A DNA stretch of 64,000 bases from Rhodoplanes sp046000175 (GTDB lineage Bacteria > Pseudomonadota > Alphaproteobacteria > Rhizobiales > Xanthobacteraceae), in NCBI RefSeq assembly GCF_046000175.1, contig NZ_JBEOMB010000049.1, forward strand, positions 1-64,000. The letters are read 5' to 3'. Both the position numbers and the translations under genes were made by a program. The notes beneath the pieces are model-generated. The model did no database searches. It was not told where the DNA came from and saw only the letters and a program-made list of their open reading frames with translations. Positions within the stretch are counted from its first letter, which is position 1; each line of letters starts with the position of its first letter. Positions 1 through 7,486 of this stretch are shown here, piece after piece.

Positions 1-159
1 CTTCTCGGATCGGCTCTTAGTCCCGACGTAGCTCTACGACATAGGTGTATTACCGATGCGGCTGCGACGGGGCGGCCGCATAAGACCGCGTTCGCCATCG
101 CCGCGGCCTCCCCCTCCTCGCGCCGCCGCATGGACATCGCCCGAACCACGAGTGTCCTG

Positions 160-813
160 ATGAAACCTCATCTGAAACCGGAAGACGCCGCCAAGCTCAT
201 CCCGGACGGCGCGCGCCTGATGATCGGCGGCTTCATGGGCGTCGGGTCGCCCCATCGGCTGCTCGACGCGCTGGCCCAGTCGGGCAAGCGCAATCTCACC
301 GTGATCGCCAACGACACCGCGCGCCCTGGCGTCGACATCGGCAAGCTGGTCCGCGCCGGCTGCATCAAGAAGCTGGTCGCCTCGCATATCGGTCTCAACC
401 CGGAGACCCAGAAGGCGATGATCGCCGGCGAGATGGAGGTCGAGCTGGTCCCGCAGGGCACGCTCGTCGAGCGCATCCGGGCCGGCGGCTACGGGCTGGG
501 CGGCGTGCTCACCAAGACCGGTCTCGGCACCATCGCGGCGGAAGGCCAGCAGACGGTCGAGATCGACGGCGAGCAGTGGCTGCTCGCCAAGCCGCTGAAG
601 GCCGATTTCGCCCTGATCGCCGCCGACCAGGCCGACTACTCGGGCAACCTCCAGTACCAGCTCACCGCGACGAACTTCAATCCGATCATGGCGCTCGCCG
701 CCGCGACCGTGATCTGCGAGCCGCGCGAGATTCTTCCCGTCGGCATGATTTCCCCCGACGTCGTGAAGACGCCCGGCGTCGTCGTCGACTACCTGATCGA
801 GAGGGCTGCCTGA
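160..813 (+). CDS. atoD: CoA transferase subunit A (AtoD type)
   Basis: Alpha subunit of a two-subunit cytoplasmic CoA transferase that moves CoA from an acyl-CoA donor to acetoacetate or a similar short acid. The 217-residue product is close in length to E. coli AtoD and shows its blocks in order: GGFMGVG at residues 23-29, then IANDT, SHIGLNPET, LVPQGTL and an NFNP segment. I use the ATG at 160 because family similarity begins there; an in-frame ATG 30 bases upstream adds residues that match nothing. Its stop overlaps the next start (TGATG), so the two subunits are translationally coupled. Succinyl-CoA:3-oxoacid or 3-oxoadipate transferase is the alternative; the sequence looks more AtoD-like than PcaI-like to me. 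Confidence 0.85.
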   Translation: MKPHLKPEDAAKLIPDGARLMIGGFMGVGSPHRLLDALAQSGKRNLTVIANDTARPGVDIGKLVRAGCIKKLVASHIGLNPETQKAMIAGEMEVELVPQGTLVERIRAGGYGLGGVLTKTGLGTIAAEGQQTVEIDGEQWLLAKPLKADFALIAADQADYSGNLQYQLTATNFNPIMALAAATVICEPREILPVGMISPDVVKTPGVVVDYLIERAA

Positions 814-1487
814 TGAAACCCGACGAGATCATCCAGCGCCGCGTCGCCCGCGAGCTGAAGCCGAACAGCCTGGTCAATCTCGGCATCGGCCTGCCGACCG
901 GCGTCGCCAGGTACATCGACGAGCACGCCAACGTGCTGTTCGAGTCGGAGAACGGCATCGTCGGCCTGGCCGCCAAGCCGCCCGAGGGCATGGACGACCC
1001 CGACCTCACCGACGCCGGCGGCGGCACCGTCTCGGCCGTGCCGGGCGCCGCGACCATCGACAGCGCCTACTCGTTCGGCCTGATCCGCGGTGGCCATCTC
1101 GACGCCACCGTGCTCGGCGCCCTCGAGGTGGACGAGCGCGGCATGCTCGCCAACTGGGTGGTGCCCGGCAAGATGGTGCCCGGCATGGGCGGTGCCATGG
1201 ACCTCGTGACCGGCGCCCGCCGCGTCATCGTCGCCATGAACCACACGGCGAAGGGCGCGCCCAAGATCGTGCCGAAATGCACGCTGCCGCTCACCTCGAT
1301 CCGCCGCATCAGCCTGATCGTGACCGACATGGCCGTGATCGAGCCGACCGACGCGGGCCTGGTGCTGCGCGAGCGCGCGCCCGGCGTGACGGTCGAGCAG
1401 ATCGTCGCCGCCACCTCGGCCAAGCTGATCGTCGAGGGCGAGGTTCCGGAGATGGACCTCGGCGTTCCCGCCGCGGCGGCCGCCTGA
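813..1487 (+). CDS. atoA: CoA transferase subunit B (AtoA type)
   Basis: Beta subunit of the same CoA transferase. It carries the catalytic glutamate that forms the glutamyl-CoA thioester in this family: E46 in the SENG motif at residues 45-48. The 224-residue chain also has NLGIGLPT near the N-terminus and the long conserved block around LANWVVPGKMVPGMGG, both typical of AtoA. The start shares bases with the atoD stop, and a clear stem-loop terminator follows about 40 bases after the stop, so this is a two-gene unit. The alanine-rich C-terminal tail is an unimportant extension. Substrate is inferred from family resemblance only; neighbouring genes on the opposite strand encode an enzyme that makes acetoacetate. 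Confidence 0.85.
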   Translation: MKPDEIIQRRVARELKPNSLVNLGIGLPTGVARYIDEHANVLFESENGIVGLAAKPPEGMDDPDLTDAGGGTVSAVPGAATIDSAYSFGLIRGGHLDATVLGALEVDERGMLANWVVPGKMVPGMGGAMDLVTGARRVIVAMNHTAKGAPKIVPKCTLPLTSIRRISLIVTDMAVIEPTDAGLVLRERAPGVTVEQIVAATSAKLIVEGEVPEMDLGVPAAAAA

Positions 1488-1524
1488 CGGCGGCACGACC
1501 GACAGAGAAGACGTCCAAGGAACG

Positions 1525-1564
1525 AGAGCCGGCGGAGAGGCCCCTCCCCGCCGGCTCTTTAATT
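1525..1564 (+). terminator. Rho-independent terminator after atoDA
   Basis: An 11-base perfect stem, AGAGCCGGCGG at 1525-1535 and its complement at 1548-1558, is followed by TTTAATT. Position directly after atoA and the T-rich tail fit an intrinsic terminator of the CoA transferase operon. Confidence 0.75.
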
Positions 1565-1600
1565 GTCTACTCGGTATTGGTTGGCGGCGGCCCCGACGTC

Positions 1601-1690
1601 CGCTCGTCCCCGCGGAGGCGGGGACCCAGAGGCGACACGACGTGTGGCCCCTGGATTCCCGCTTGCGCGGGGAATGAGCGGAGTGTGGGG
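1601..1690. repeat. Dispersed REP-like element, family A
   Basis: Two small hairpins in opposite style flank a short spacer: a CCCCGC...GCGGGG arm pair followed by GACCCAG, then a CTGGATTCCCGC...GCGGGAATGAGCGG block. Related copies lie at about 15696-15780, 20590-20671, 35764-35850 and 41250-41335, always between genes. No coding potential or transposase is associated. Confidence 0.7.
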
Positions 1691-1781
1691 CGACGTCAGC
1701 GCAAACGGCGGCGGCTCGCCAAGGCCCGCGACGAGCGCGGGCATGACGAAGCGTAACGGGCCGTAGCTGCCAGAACTCTCC

Positions 1782-2729
1782 CTACTCCGCCGCGCTCTTC
1801 TGGGCCCAGCCGACATTACCGGCGCCCTTGAGGCCGAGGATCGACCGCGCCTCGGCCGACGTCGCGACCGGGATGCTGAGCGCCTGCGCGATCGTCGTGA
1901 TGCGCTCGACCTGCTCGGCGCTCGACTTCGCCAGCACCTTCGGGGCGAGATAGAGATTGTCCTCGAGCCCGACCCTTACGTTGCCGCCCATGCCCATGGC
2001 GGTCGCCATCATCGGGAGCTGCGCACGGCCGGCCGCCGACAGCGACCAGGTGAAGTTCTTCTCGCCGATCATCCGGCAGGCGCTCTCGTAGAGGAACACC
2101 AGGTTGCCGACGCTCGCCTGCATGCCACCGAGAATCCCCAGCACGAACTGCAGATGGATCGGCGCCTTCAGCACGCCGGTCGAGAGCAGGAACTGGACGT
2201 TCGACAGCATGCCGGCGTCGTAGACCTCGAGCTCCGGCTTGGTCCCGGCCGCGGTCATGAAGGTGGCGAACTCGGCGAGCGTCTTGAAGGTGTTCGGGAA
2301 GATCCAGTCCTCGGTCGCCTGCAGGAACGGGATCTCCCAATCGAAGCGCGGCTCCTTGATCTTCTGCGCGAGCGGATGGATCGCGAAGTTCATCGAGCCG
2401 GTGTTGAGCGACGCCAATTCCGGCTTCAGCAGCGCGACCGAGCGGGCGCGCTCGGCGACCGTCATCTCCTTGGAGCCGCCCGTGGTGATGCAGATCGCGG
2501 CGTCGGTCGCGGCGCTGATCTTGCGCACGATCTCCTCGTAGAGGGCCGGATCGGCCGACGGCTTGCCGGTCTGCGGGTCGCGCGCATGGACGTGGACGAG
2601 CGCGGCGCCGGCCTTCGCGGCGAGGATCGCGTCGGCCGCGATCTCGTCCGGCGTCAGCGGCAGATAGGGCGACAGGCTGGGGGTGTGCACGGAGCCGGTG
2701 ACGGCGGCCGTGATGATCAGTTTCGACAT
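1782..2729 (-). CDS. Beta-keto acid cleavage enzyme (BKACE, DUF849)
   Basis: Zinc enzyme of the BKACE family, whose founding member Kce condenses a beta-keto acid with acetyl-CoA and splits the product into acetoacetate and a new acyl-CoA. The 315-residue chain has the family's HVHARD motif with H46 and H48, matching the two histidine metal ligands known in Kce, and further blocks such as ITTGG, YDAGML and GLEDNLYL. I start at the ATG at 2729, which has AAGGACTC just upstream; the longer frame reaches into non-homologous sequence. It is the last gene of a minus-strand series with a cyclase-family hydrolase and an MFS transporter. The true keto acid cannot be read from sequence because the family is broad. 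Confidence 0.85.
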   Translation of the reverse strand: MSKLIITAAVTGSVHTPSLSPYLPLTPDEIAADAILAAKAGAALVHVHARDPQTGKPSADPALYEEIVRKISAATDAAICITTGGSKEMTVAERARSVALLKPELASLNTGSMNFAIHPLAQKIKEPRFDWEIPFLQATEDWIFPNTFKTLAEFATFMTAAGTKPELEVYDAGMLSNVQFLLSTGVLKAPIHLQFVLGILGGMQASVGNLVFLYESACRMIGEKNFTWSLSAAGRAQLPMMATAMGMGGNVRVGLEDNLYLAPKVLAKSSAEQVERITTIAQALSIPVATSAEARSILGLKGAGNVGWAQKSAAE

Positions 2730-2788
2730 GGAGAGTCCTTCGGTTCGGGGATGATGTCCGTGGGTGAGACTGCGGCGCGCCGGTCTCA

Positions 2789-2812
2789 CCTCTCCCCGCG
2801 CGCGGGGAGAGG
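2789..2812. repeat. Perfect intercistronic palindrome
   Basis: A 24-base perfect palindrome with CCTCTCCCC on one arm, GGGGAGAGG on the other and GCGCGC in the middle lies in the 103-base space between the cyclase-family gene and the BKACE gene. It could act as an mRNA-stabilising or attenuating hairpin in the shared transcript, or be a solitary repeat. There is no T-run. Confidence 0.55.
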
Positions 2813-2832
2813 GAAAAGCCGCGTCGTATGCC

Positions 2833-3606
2833 TCACTCGTCGAGGATCGCCACCGCGCGGGTCCAGCCGGCGGAGGCGCCGCGGATCTTCGCCGGGAAGC
2901 AGGCGATGGTGAATCCGGTCGGCGGCAGCAGCTCGAGATTGTGCAGCTTCTCGAGGTGGCAGTAGCCGATCGTGCGGCCGGCCTTGTGGCCCTCCCAGAT
3001 CAGGCCCGCGTCCTTGGTCTGCGCGTAGCGCTTCGCCGTGTAGACGAACGGCGCGTCCCAGCTCCAGGCGTCCGTGCCGGTGACGCGCACGCCGCGCTCG
3101 GTCAGATAGAGCGTCGCCTCGCGGCTCATGCCGCAACCGGCCGCGACATAGCCCTCCTTGCCGTAGACGTCGCCGGCGCGCGTGTTGACCACGACGATCT
3201 CCAGCGGCTTCAGCGTGTGGCCGATGCGGGCGAGTTCCTTCTCGACGTCGTCGGCCGTGACCAGATAGCCGTCCTCGAAGCGCCGGAAGTCGAGCTTGAC
3301 GCCCGGCTGGAAGCACCATTCCAGCGGCACCTCGTCGATCGTGATGGCGCGCTCGCCGTCGTTCATGGTCGAGGCGAAGTGATACGGCGCGTCGAGATGG
3401 GTGCCGTTGTGGGTGGTGATCTGCACCCACTCGATCGCCCAGGCCTCGCCGTTCGGCAGGTCCTCGGCCTTCAGGCCGGGGAAGAACGGCAGCAGCTCGT
3501 CGGTGGTGTCGTGGTGATTCCGGTACTTGATTTTCGGCTCGTAGACCGGGGGATCGGCGAGCGTGCCGTTCTCGAAGTAGATGGACAGGTCGATGATCTT
3601 GTTCAT
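2833..3606 (-). CDS. Cyclase-family metal-dependent hydrolase
   Basis: Member of the cyclase / kynurenine formamidase-like superfamily, which hydrolyses amides, lactones or esters using a divalent metal. The 257-residue product carries the diagnostic HxGTHxDxPxH metal-binding motif at residues 66-76, seen as HNGTHLDAPYH, plus a VVVNTRAG segment. The ATG at 3606 is preceded by GGAGA at a normal distance and begins the conserved ΙIDLS-type N-terminus. It lies 67 bases downstream of the MFS transporter gene and 103 bases upstream of the BKACE gene, so all three probably share a transcript and a pathway. Members act on N-formylkynurenine, isatin and many other compounds; the substrate here is unknown. 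Confidence 0.8.
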   Translation of the reverse strand: MNKIIDLSIYFENGTLADPPVYEPKIKYRNHHDTTDELLPFFPGLKAEDLPNGEAWAIEWVQITTHNGTHLDAPYHFASTMNDGERAITIDEVPLEWCFQPGVKLDFRRFEDGYLVTADDVEKELARIGHTLKPLEIVVVNTRAGDVYGKEGYVAAGCGMSREATLYLTERGVRVTGTDAWSWDAPFVYTAKRYAQTKDAGLIWEGHKAGRTIGYCHLEKLHNLELLPPTGFTIACFPAKIRGASAGWTRAVAILDE

Positions 3607-3673
3607 TTTCGCATCTCCGGGGACGGGCCGGCCGCGGCGGGGACTGCGGCCGGCCCGGTGCTGCACGCGGATG

Positions 3674-4912
3674 TCAGCTCCGCGGTGCAGCGGCGGCGGG
3701 GGTCGTCTGGAGGGCGGCGACCTCGGTTCGCGGCAGGAAGGCGGTCAGGATCGCCGCCAGGAGGAACGGGACGGCGCAGATCAGGATCGCGGTCTGCAGG
3801 CTGTAGGCCGTGGCGATGCCGCCCAGGATGAAGGGCGCGAAGGCGGAGACGCCGCGGCCGACGTTGAAGCAGAAGCCCGAGCCGGTGGTGCGCACGCGGG
3901 TCGGGAACAGCTCGCCATAGTACGAGCCCATCAGGCCGACGAAGGCCATGAAGAACGCATAGGCCGGGCCCATCCACAGGAGCGTCGCGGCGTTCTCGGT
4001 CAGCGCGTAGACGGCGAGCATCACGGCCGAGCCGGCGAGCGACAGGACGAGCGCGTTGCGCTTGCCGATGAAGTCGGCGATCCAGCCGAAGGCGTTGTAG
4101 CCGAGGAACATGCCGACGCTGAGGATGGTCATGAACATGCCCATGTCGGCGACCGACAGCCCGCGCTCCTTGACCAGATAGGTCGGCAGCCAGGTGGTCG
4201 GCCCCCAATAGGCGGTCAGCGCGAAAGCGGAGACGAGCGTCGCGATGATGGTGTTCCGGGCGAGGCCGCCGGTGAAGATCTCCTTCACCGACACCTTCTC
4301 GGCCTTGGTGCCTTCGCCGCGGGCGCGGGCGTCGCGCTGCTGCTTCCAGGCCTCCGATTCGGGGACGAAGAAGTAGACGTAGACGGCGACGATCAGGGCG
4401 ATGCCGGCGGTGAGGAACAGCGCCCGCCAGCCCCACATCGGGATGATCTTGCCGGCGAAGAACGAGGCGAGGCCGACGCCGACCGGGAACGAGCTCATCA
4501 CGAAGGCGGCGGCGCGGCCGCGCTGGGCGGGCGGCCAGGTCTCGGCGATGTACGCCGCGATCACGCCCCAGAGCCCACCCAGGCCCAGACCGGCCAGGAA
4601 GCGCAGGATCAGGATCTCCAGCCACGAATTGGCGAAGGCGATCACCATGGTGAGCAGGCTGAAGCTGATCAGCGACCACAGCATCGCCTTGCGGCGCCCG
4701 TAGTTGTCGGAGTACCAGCCCATCACCACGCTGGAGATGCCGACGCCGATCAGCGTCGCGGTGGCGAGCAGGCCCGCCTCCGAGCGGGTGAGGCCGAGAT
4801 CGGTCATGATCGGCTGGAACGCCATGGCGAGCAGCACGAGATCCATGGCGTCGAACGTGTAGGCCGCGAATCCTCCGCCGAGGACGCGCCATTTGGCCGT
4901 GTCTTTGGTCAT
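3674..4912 (-). CDS. MFS transporter, aromatic acid:H+ symporter type
   Basis: Inner-membrane major facilitator with about twelve predicted hydrophobic segments in 412 residues. Between the second and third helices it has the MFS loop motif GWYSDNYGRRKAML, and an early FDAMD element in helix 1, the acidic signature of the aromatic acid / sialate symporter group (PcaK, BenK). It begins at the ATG at 4912, after GGGGG; a longer frame adds a charged stretch without similarity. It is the first gene of the minus-strand unit with the cyclase-family hydrolase and BKACE. A divergent TetR-type gene and a palindromic operator candidate lie upstream, suggesting substrate-induced control. Cargo is inferred to be an organic or aromatic acid. 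Confidence 0.8.
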   Translation of the reverse strand: MTKDTAKWRVLGGGFAAYTFDAMDLVLLAMAFQPIMTDLGLTRSEAGLLATATLIGVGISSVVMGWYSDNYGRRKAMLWSLISFSLLTMVIAFANSWLEILILRFLAGLGLGGLWGVIAAYIAETWPPAQRGRAAAFVMSSFPVGVGLASFFAGKIIPMWGWRALFLTAGIALIVAVYVYFFVPESEAWKQQRDARARGEGTKAEKVSVKEIFTGGLARNTIIATLVSAFALTAYWGPTTWLPTYLVKERGLSVADMGMFMTILSVGMFLGYNAFGWIADFIGKRNALVLSLAGSAVMLAVYALTENAATLLWMGPAYAFFMAFVGLMGSYYGELFPTRVRTTGSGFCFNVGRGVSAFAPFILGGIATAYSLQTAILICAVPFLLAAILTAFLPRTEVAALQTTPAAAAPRS

Positions 4913-5069
4913 GCGTAACCCCCAAGAAATCCGTCGGCTCGGCGCGGGCACGAAGGTCGCGAGGCGTCGGGTCACACGACGCCGCCGGCGGCCCGAGGGG
5001 AGGGTCGACCGGCCAGACCACGCCCGCGGCGGCCGCGGCTCGTTTCCATGTTCAGCGTCGCCACGTTAG

Positions 5070-5087
5070 ACTGTACGTACGTACAGT
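5070..5087. promoter_or_regulatory. TetR-type operator candidate
   Basis: ACTGTACGTACGTACAGT is a perfect 18-base palindrome, unusual in this GC-rich setting. It sits 158 bases upstream of the MFS transporter start and about 425 bases before the TetR-type gene. Size and dyad symmetry fit TetR-family operators. Binding is inferred, not shown. Confidence 0.65.
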
Positions 5088-5231
5088 GCATCCGGAGAAT
5101 CACGGGCGGGCCCTGCGACGCCGAAGGGGAGGGGTTGCGCGGCGGGCAGAGCTCGGCGCGCTTTCCACTGGGGTCGTTCCCGCTGCGCTCCGCCCGAATG
5201 CTGGCAGGGCCGCTGTGCAGCTCGAAAGCAC

Positions 5232-5379
5232 CGTGTCCCGGGCGCGGCGCATGGCGCCGTGAACCGGGACCCAGGGGCGGCCGGACGAGGCGTTTCGTGC
5301 GGCCCGTCGTGTCGCCCTGGGCCCCGGCTCTGCGGCGCACCAGGTCTGCGGCCTGCCGCGCTTCGTCCGGGGCACAAGG
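5232..5379. repeat. Dispersed REP-like element, family B
   Basis: Starts GTGTCCCGGGCGCGGCGC, passes through ACCGGGACCCAGGGGC, then CCCTGGGCCCCGGCTCTGC and ends near TCCGGGGCAC. Close copies occur at 6324-6473, 19535-19671 and, inverted, 52484-52623; a shorter relative is at 37930-38046. Two imperfect hairpins make up each copy. Confidence 0.7.
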
Positions 5380-5512
5380 CGTCGTGCTGCGGCGCAGGTC
5401 CGGGCCACGAGGAGCCGAGCCGCGTTCGTGCGGAGTGGACAGCGGCGGCGCGGCGCGACTAAGTTGCCGTCGATCAGCCGGGCTCGACTCCACGAAAGGT
5501 CATCGCGGCCGT

Positions 5513-6304
5513 ATGACGCCCTCTCCTCCGCGCGACCGCACCCTGATGCCCGCCACCGATCCCGACACGCCCCCACGCAAGCGCCGCAAGCCGGCCAAGC
5601 CGGCGGCCCCGCCGCGAACGCCCGCCGCGTCGACCCGGAAGCGGGCCACCGCGACCGCCGAGGAGCCGAGCCGGCGCGCCAAGATCCTGCGCGCCGCCGA
5701 GCGGCTGTTCGCCCAGGAGGGTTTTCACGGCGCCTCGATGCGCGACATCGCCGAGGCCGCCGGCGTCGGCTTGTCGATCGTGGTCTATCACTTCGAGACC
5801 AAGCAGAACCTCTATCGCGCCGTCTTCGCCGAGCACGAGAAGTTGTTCGGGGAACGTCTCGCCGAGCTGCGCGCCATCTCGGATCTGCACGCACCCGACG
5901 CGGTGGAGCGCATCGTCACCGCCTTCGTGATGCCGGTGATGCGCCAGCAGGCCCGTCCGGACGGCAAGTTCTACTCGATGCTGACGGTGCGCGAGGCCTC
6001 CGACCCGCACGAGCGGTCGCGCGGGATTCTGCGCGACTATTACGATCCGATGGCGCGCGAGTTCATCGCGGCGCTGCAGCGCGCGTTGCCGGAGAAATCA
6101 CCCGAATACCTGCACTGGGCCTATCTGTTCGCGGTCGGCGCGCTGGTGATGAACTTCTTCGACGAGCGCATGTCGCGCCTGTCCAAGCACCGCTACAAGC
6201 CCGGCGACCTGCCGACCAAGGGCCGCTTCCTGGTCCGCTTCATCACGGCCGGCATCATGGCGGGACCGGACGTGGCGCCCGAAACGGCGCCACCGGAGGC
6301 GTGA
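5513..6304 (+). CDS. TetR/AcrR-family transcriptional regulator
   Basis: DNA-binding repressor of 263 residues. After a basic, proline- and alanine-rich tail of about 50 residues comes a standard TetR N-terminal domain: AAERLFAQEGF then the helix-turn-helix around MRDIAEAAGVGLSIVVYHF at about residues 76-94, ending in K-NLY. The C-terminal ligand domain resembles the DUF1956/CecR group, with a tetramer-style RPDGKFYSML segment. The ATG at 5513 is my choice; ATG at 5546 is an equally possible start. The gene is divergent from the MFS-cyclase-BKACE unit and a palindrome lies in the space between, so it most likely controls that operon and itself. The inducer is unknown. Confidence 0.8.
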   Translation: MTPSPPRDRTLMPATDPDTPPRKRRKPAKPAAPPRTPAASTRKRATATAEEPSRRAKILRAAERLFAQEGFHGASMRDIAEAAGVGLSIVVYHFETKQNLYRAVFAEHEKLFGERLAELRAISDLHAPDAVERIVTAFVMPVMRQQARPDGKFYSMLTVREASDPHERSRGILRDYYDPMAREFIAALQRALPEKSPEYLHWAYLFAVGALVMNFFDERMSRLSKHRYKPGDLPTKGRFLVRFITAGIMAGPDVAPETAPPEA

Positions 6305-6323
6305 CGGCCGGCGTCCCTGGCGC

Positions 6324-6473
6324 CGTGTCCCGGGCGCGGCGCAAAGCGCCGTGAACCGGGACCCAGGGGCGATCGGGAAATGCGCCCATCGCCCAGCCGG
6401 TCGTGCCGCCCCTGGGCCCCGGCTCTGCGGCACATCAGGCCTGCAGCCTGATGTGCCTTGTCCGGGGCACGAG
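6324..6473. repeat. Dispersed REP-like element, family B
   Basis: Near-identical in layout to the copy at 5232-5379, in the same orientation, placed between the converging 3' ends of the TetR-type gene and the exported hydratase gene. Confidence 0.7.
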
Positions 6474-6531
6474 GCCGAGCACCGGGATCGGCGTCTCATC
6501 CTTCGGGATGCGCCCCCCGGAACAAGGTTCC

Positions 6532-7410
6532 TCACTGGAACGTCGCCTTCACCTCGACGGGCTTGTCGGTCAGTCCCTCGTAGCGGGCCGTGACGGTGCG
6601 GCCGGCGGCGGGCGGCGACAGCGGCGAGAAGCTGCCGAGGCTGAGCATGTCGCCCGCCTTCAGGGTGATGCCGGCGCGGCCGAGATCCGCGACCAGCCAA
6701 GCCACCGCGTCGAGCGGATGGCCCAGGATCGCGGCGCCGGGGCTCTTGGCGATCTCGCGCCCGGTGTCGTCGGTGAGCACCACGGTCATCTTCGCCAGCC
6801 GGTCGGCGAAATCCTGCGTCGCCCGGACCGGCACCGGCGTCCCGACGACGCCGAGCCGCGCGCCGACATTGATCGCGGTCAGCACGCCGCCGTCCATGTG
6901 GGCGCCCTTCTGAAGCACCAGGTCGGGCAGCTCCAGGAACGGCACGACGGCGTCGAGATGCTTCAGGATCTCGACATGGCCCTTGGCGCCGTGGATGCCG
7001 GAATCCTTCACGGTCATGATCAGATCGGATTCGAACAACGGCGCCGCCCCGAAGGCCGCCGGCACGCTCGCGCCGTCCTTCAGGATCATCTTCGCCAGCA
7101 GCGTGCCGCGCACCGGATGCGGCACCCCGAAGCGCTTCTGAACCGCCTCGTTGGTGAGGCCCGCCTTGTAGCCGACGACTTCGCCGAGTGCCGGCTTCAG
7201 CTTGGCGACCAGCTTCTCTTGGGCGCACAGGCCGTCGGCGACCGTGAGGCCCGGCCCGTAGCTCTCGGCCGGCTCGCGCGCCGTCACCTTGGCGGCGAGC
7301 GCCGCCACGGCCTCGTCGGACGGACAGGCCGCGCGGGCGGGCGAGATCACGACAGCGAGCGGGCTCGCGAGCGCGAGCGAGACCACGACGGCGAGGCGAC
7401 GGCGCAGCAT
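6532..7410 (-). CDS. Exported 2-keto-4-pentenoate hydratase-like protein
   Basis: Member of the fumarylacetoacetase superfamily, closest in look to 2-oxopent-4-enoate hydratases / oxalocrotonate decarboxylases such as MhpD. Recognisable blocks are GYKAGLTN, GTLLAKM, ESDLIM, INVGARLG and the C-terminal LSLGSFSPL segment that surrounds the family's active site. What is odd is the first 27 residues: MLRRR, a hydrophobic core and a PARA-A cleavage site form a clear Sec signal peptide, so the 265-residue mature enzyme should be periplasmic. Cytoplasmic relatives act in meta-cleavage pathways; a periplasmic version may do something else. It stands alone between the TetR-type gene and the BciB homologue, all separated by over 70 bases. 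Confidence 0.75.
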   Translation of the reverse strand: MLRRRLAVVVSLALASPLAVVISPARAACPSDEAVAALAAKVTAREPAESYGPGLTVADGLCAQEKLVAKLKPALGEVVGYKAGLTNEAVQKRFGVPHPVRGTLLAKMILKDGASVPAAFGAAPLFESDLIMTVKDSGIHGAKGHVEILKHLDAVVPFLELPDLVLQKGAHMDGGVLTAINVGARLGVVGTPVPVRATQDFADRLAKMTVVLTDDTGREIAKSPGAAILGHPLDAVAWLVADLGRAGITLKAGDMLSLGSFSPLSPPAAGRTVTARYEGLTDKPVEVKATFQ

Positions 7411-7486
7411 GGGCGTCCTCCGATGTGATTTGGAACGAGCCTAGCGCAGCGTCCGGGGCGGAGGAAAGACGGCCCGTCCCGCGCCG

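Larger units (their letters stand above)
4913..5512. other. Divergent intergenic region, MFS operon / TetR gene
   Basis: A 600-base gene-free stretch between two divergent starts. It holds an 18-base perfect palindrome at 5070-5087 and a family B REP-like repeat at 5232-5379. I see no convincing short gene; reading frames across the repeat are GC artefacts. Confidence 0.6.
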
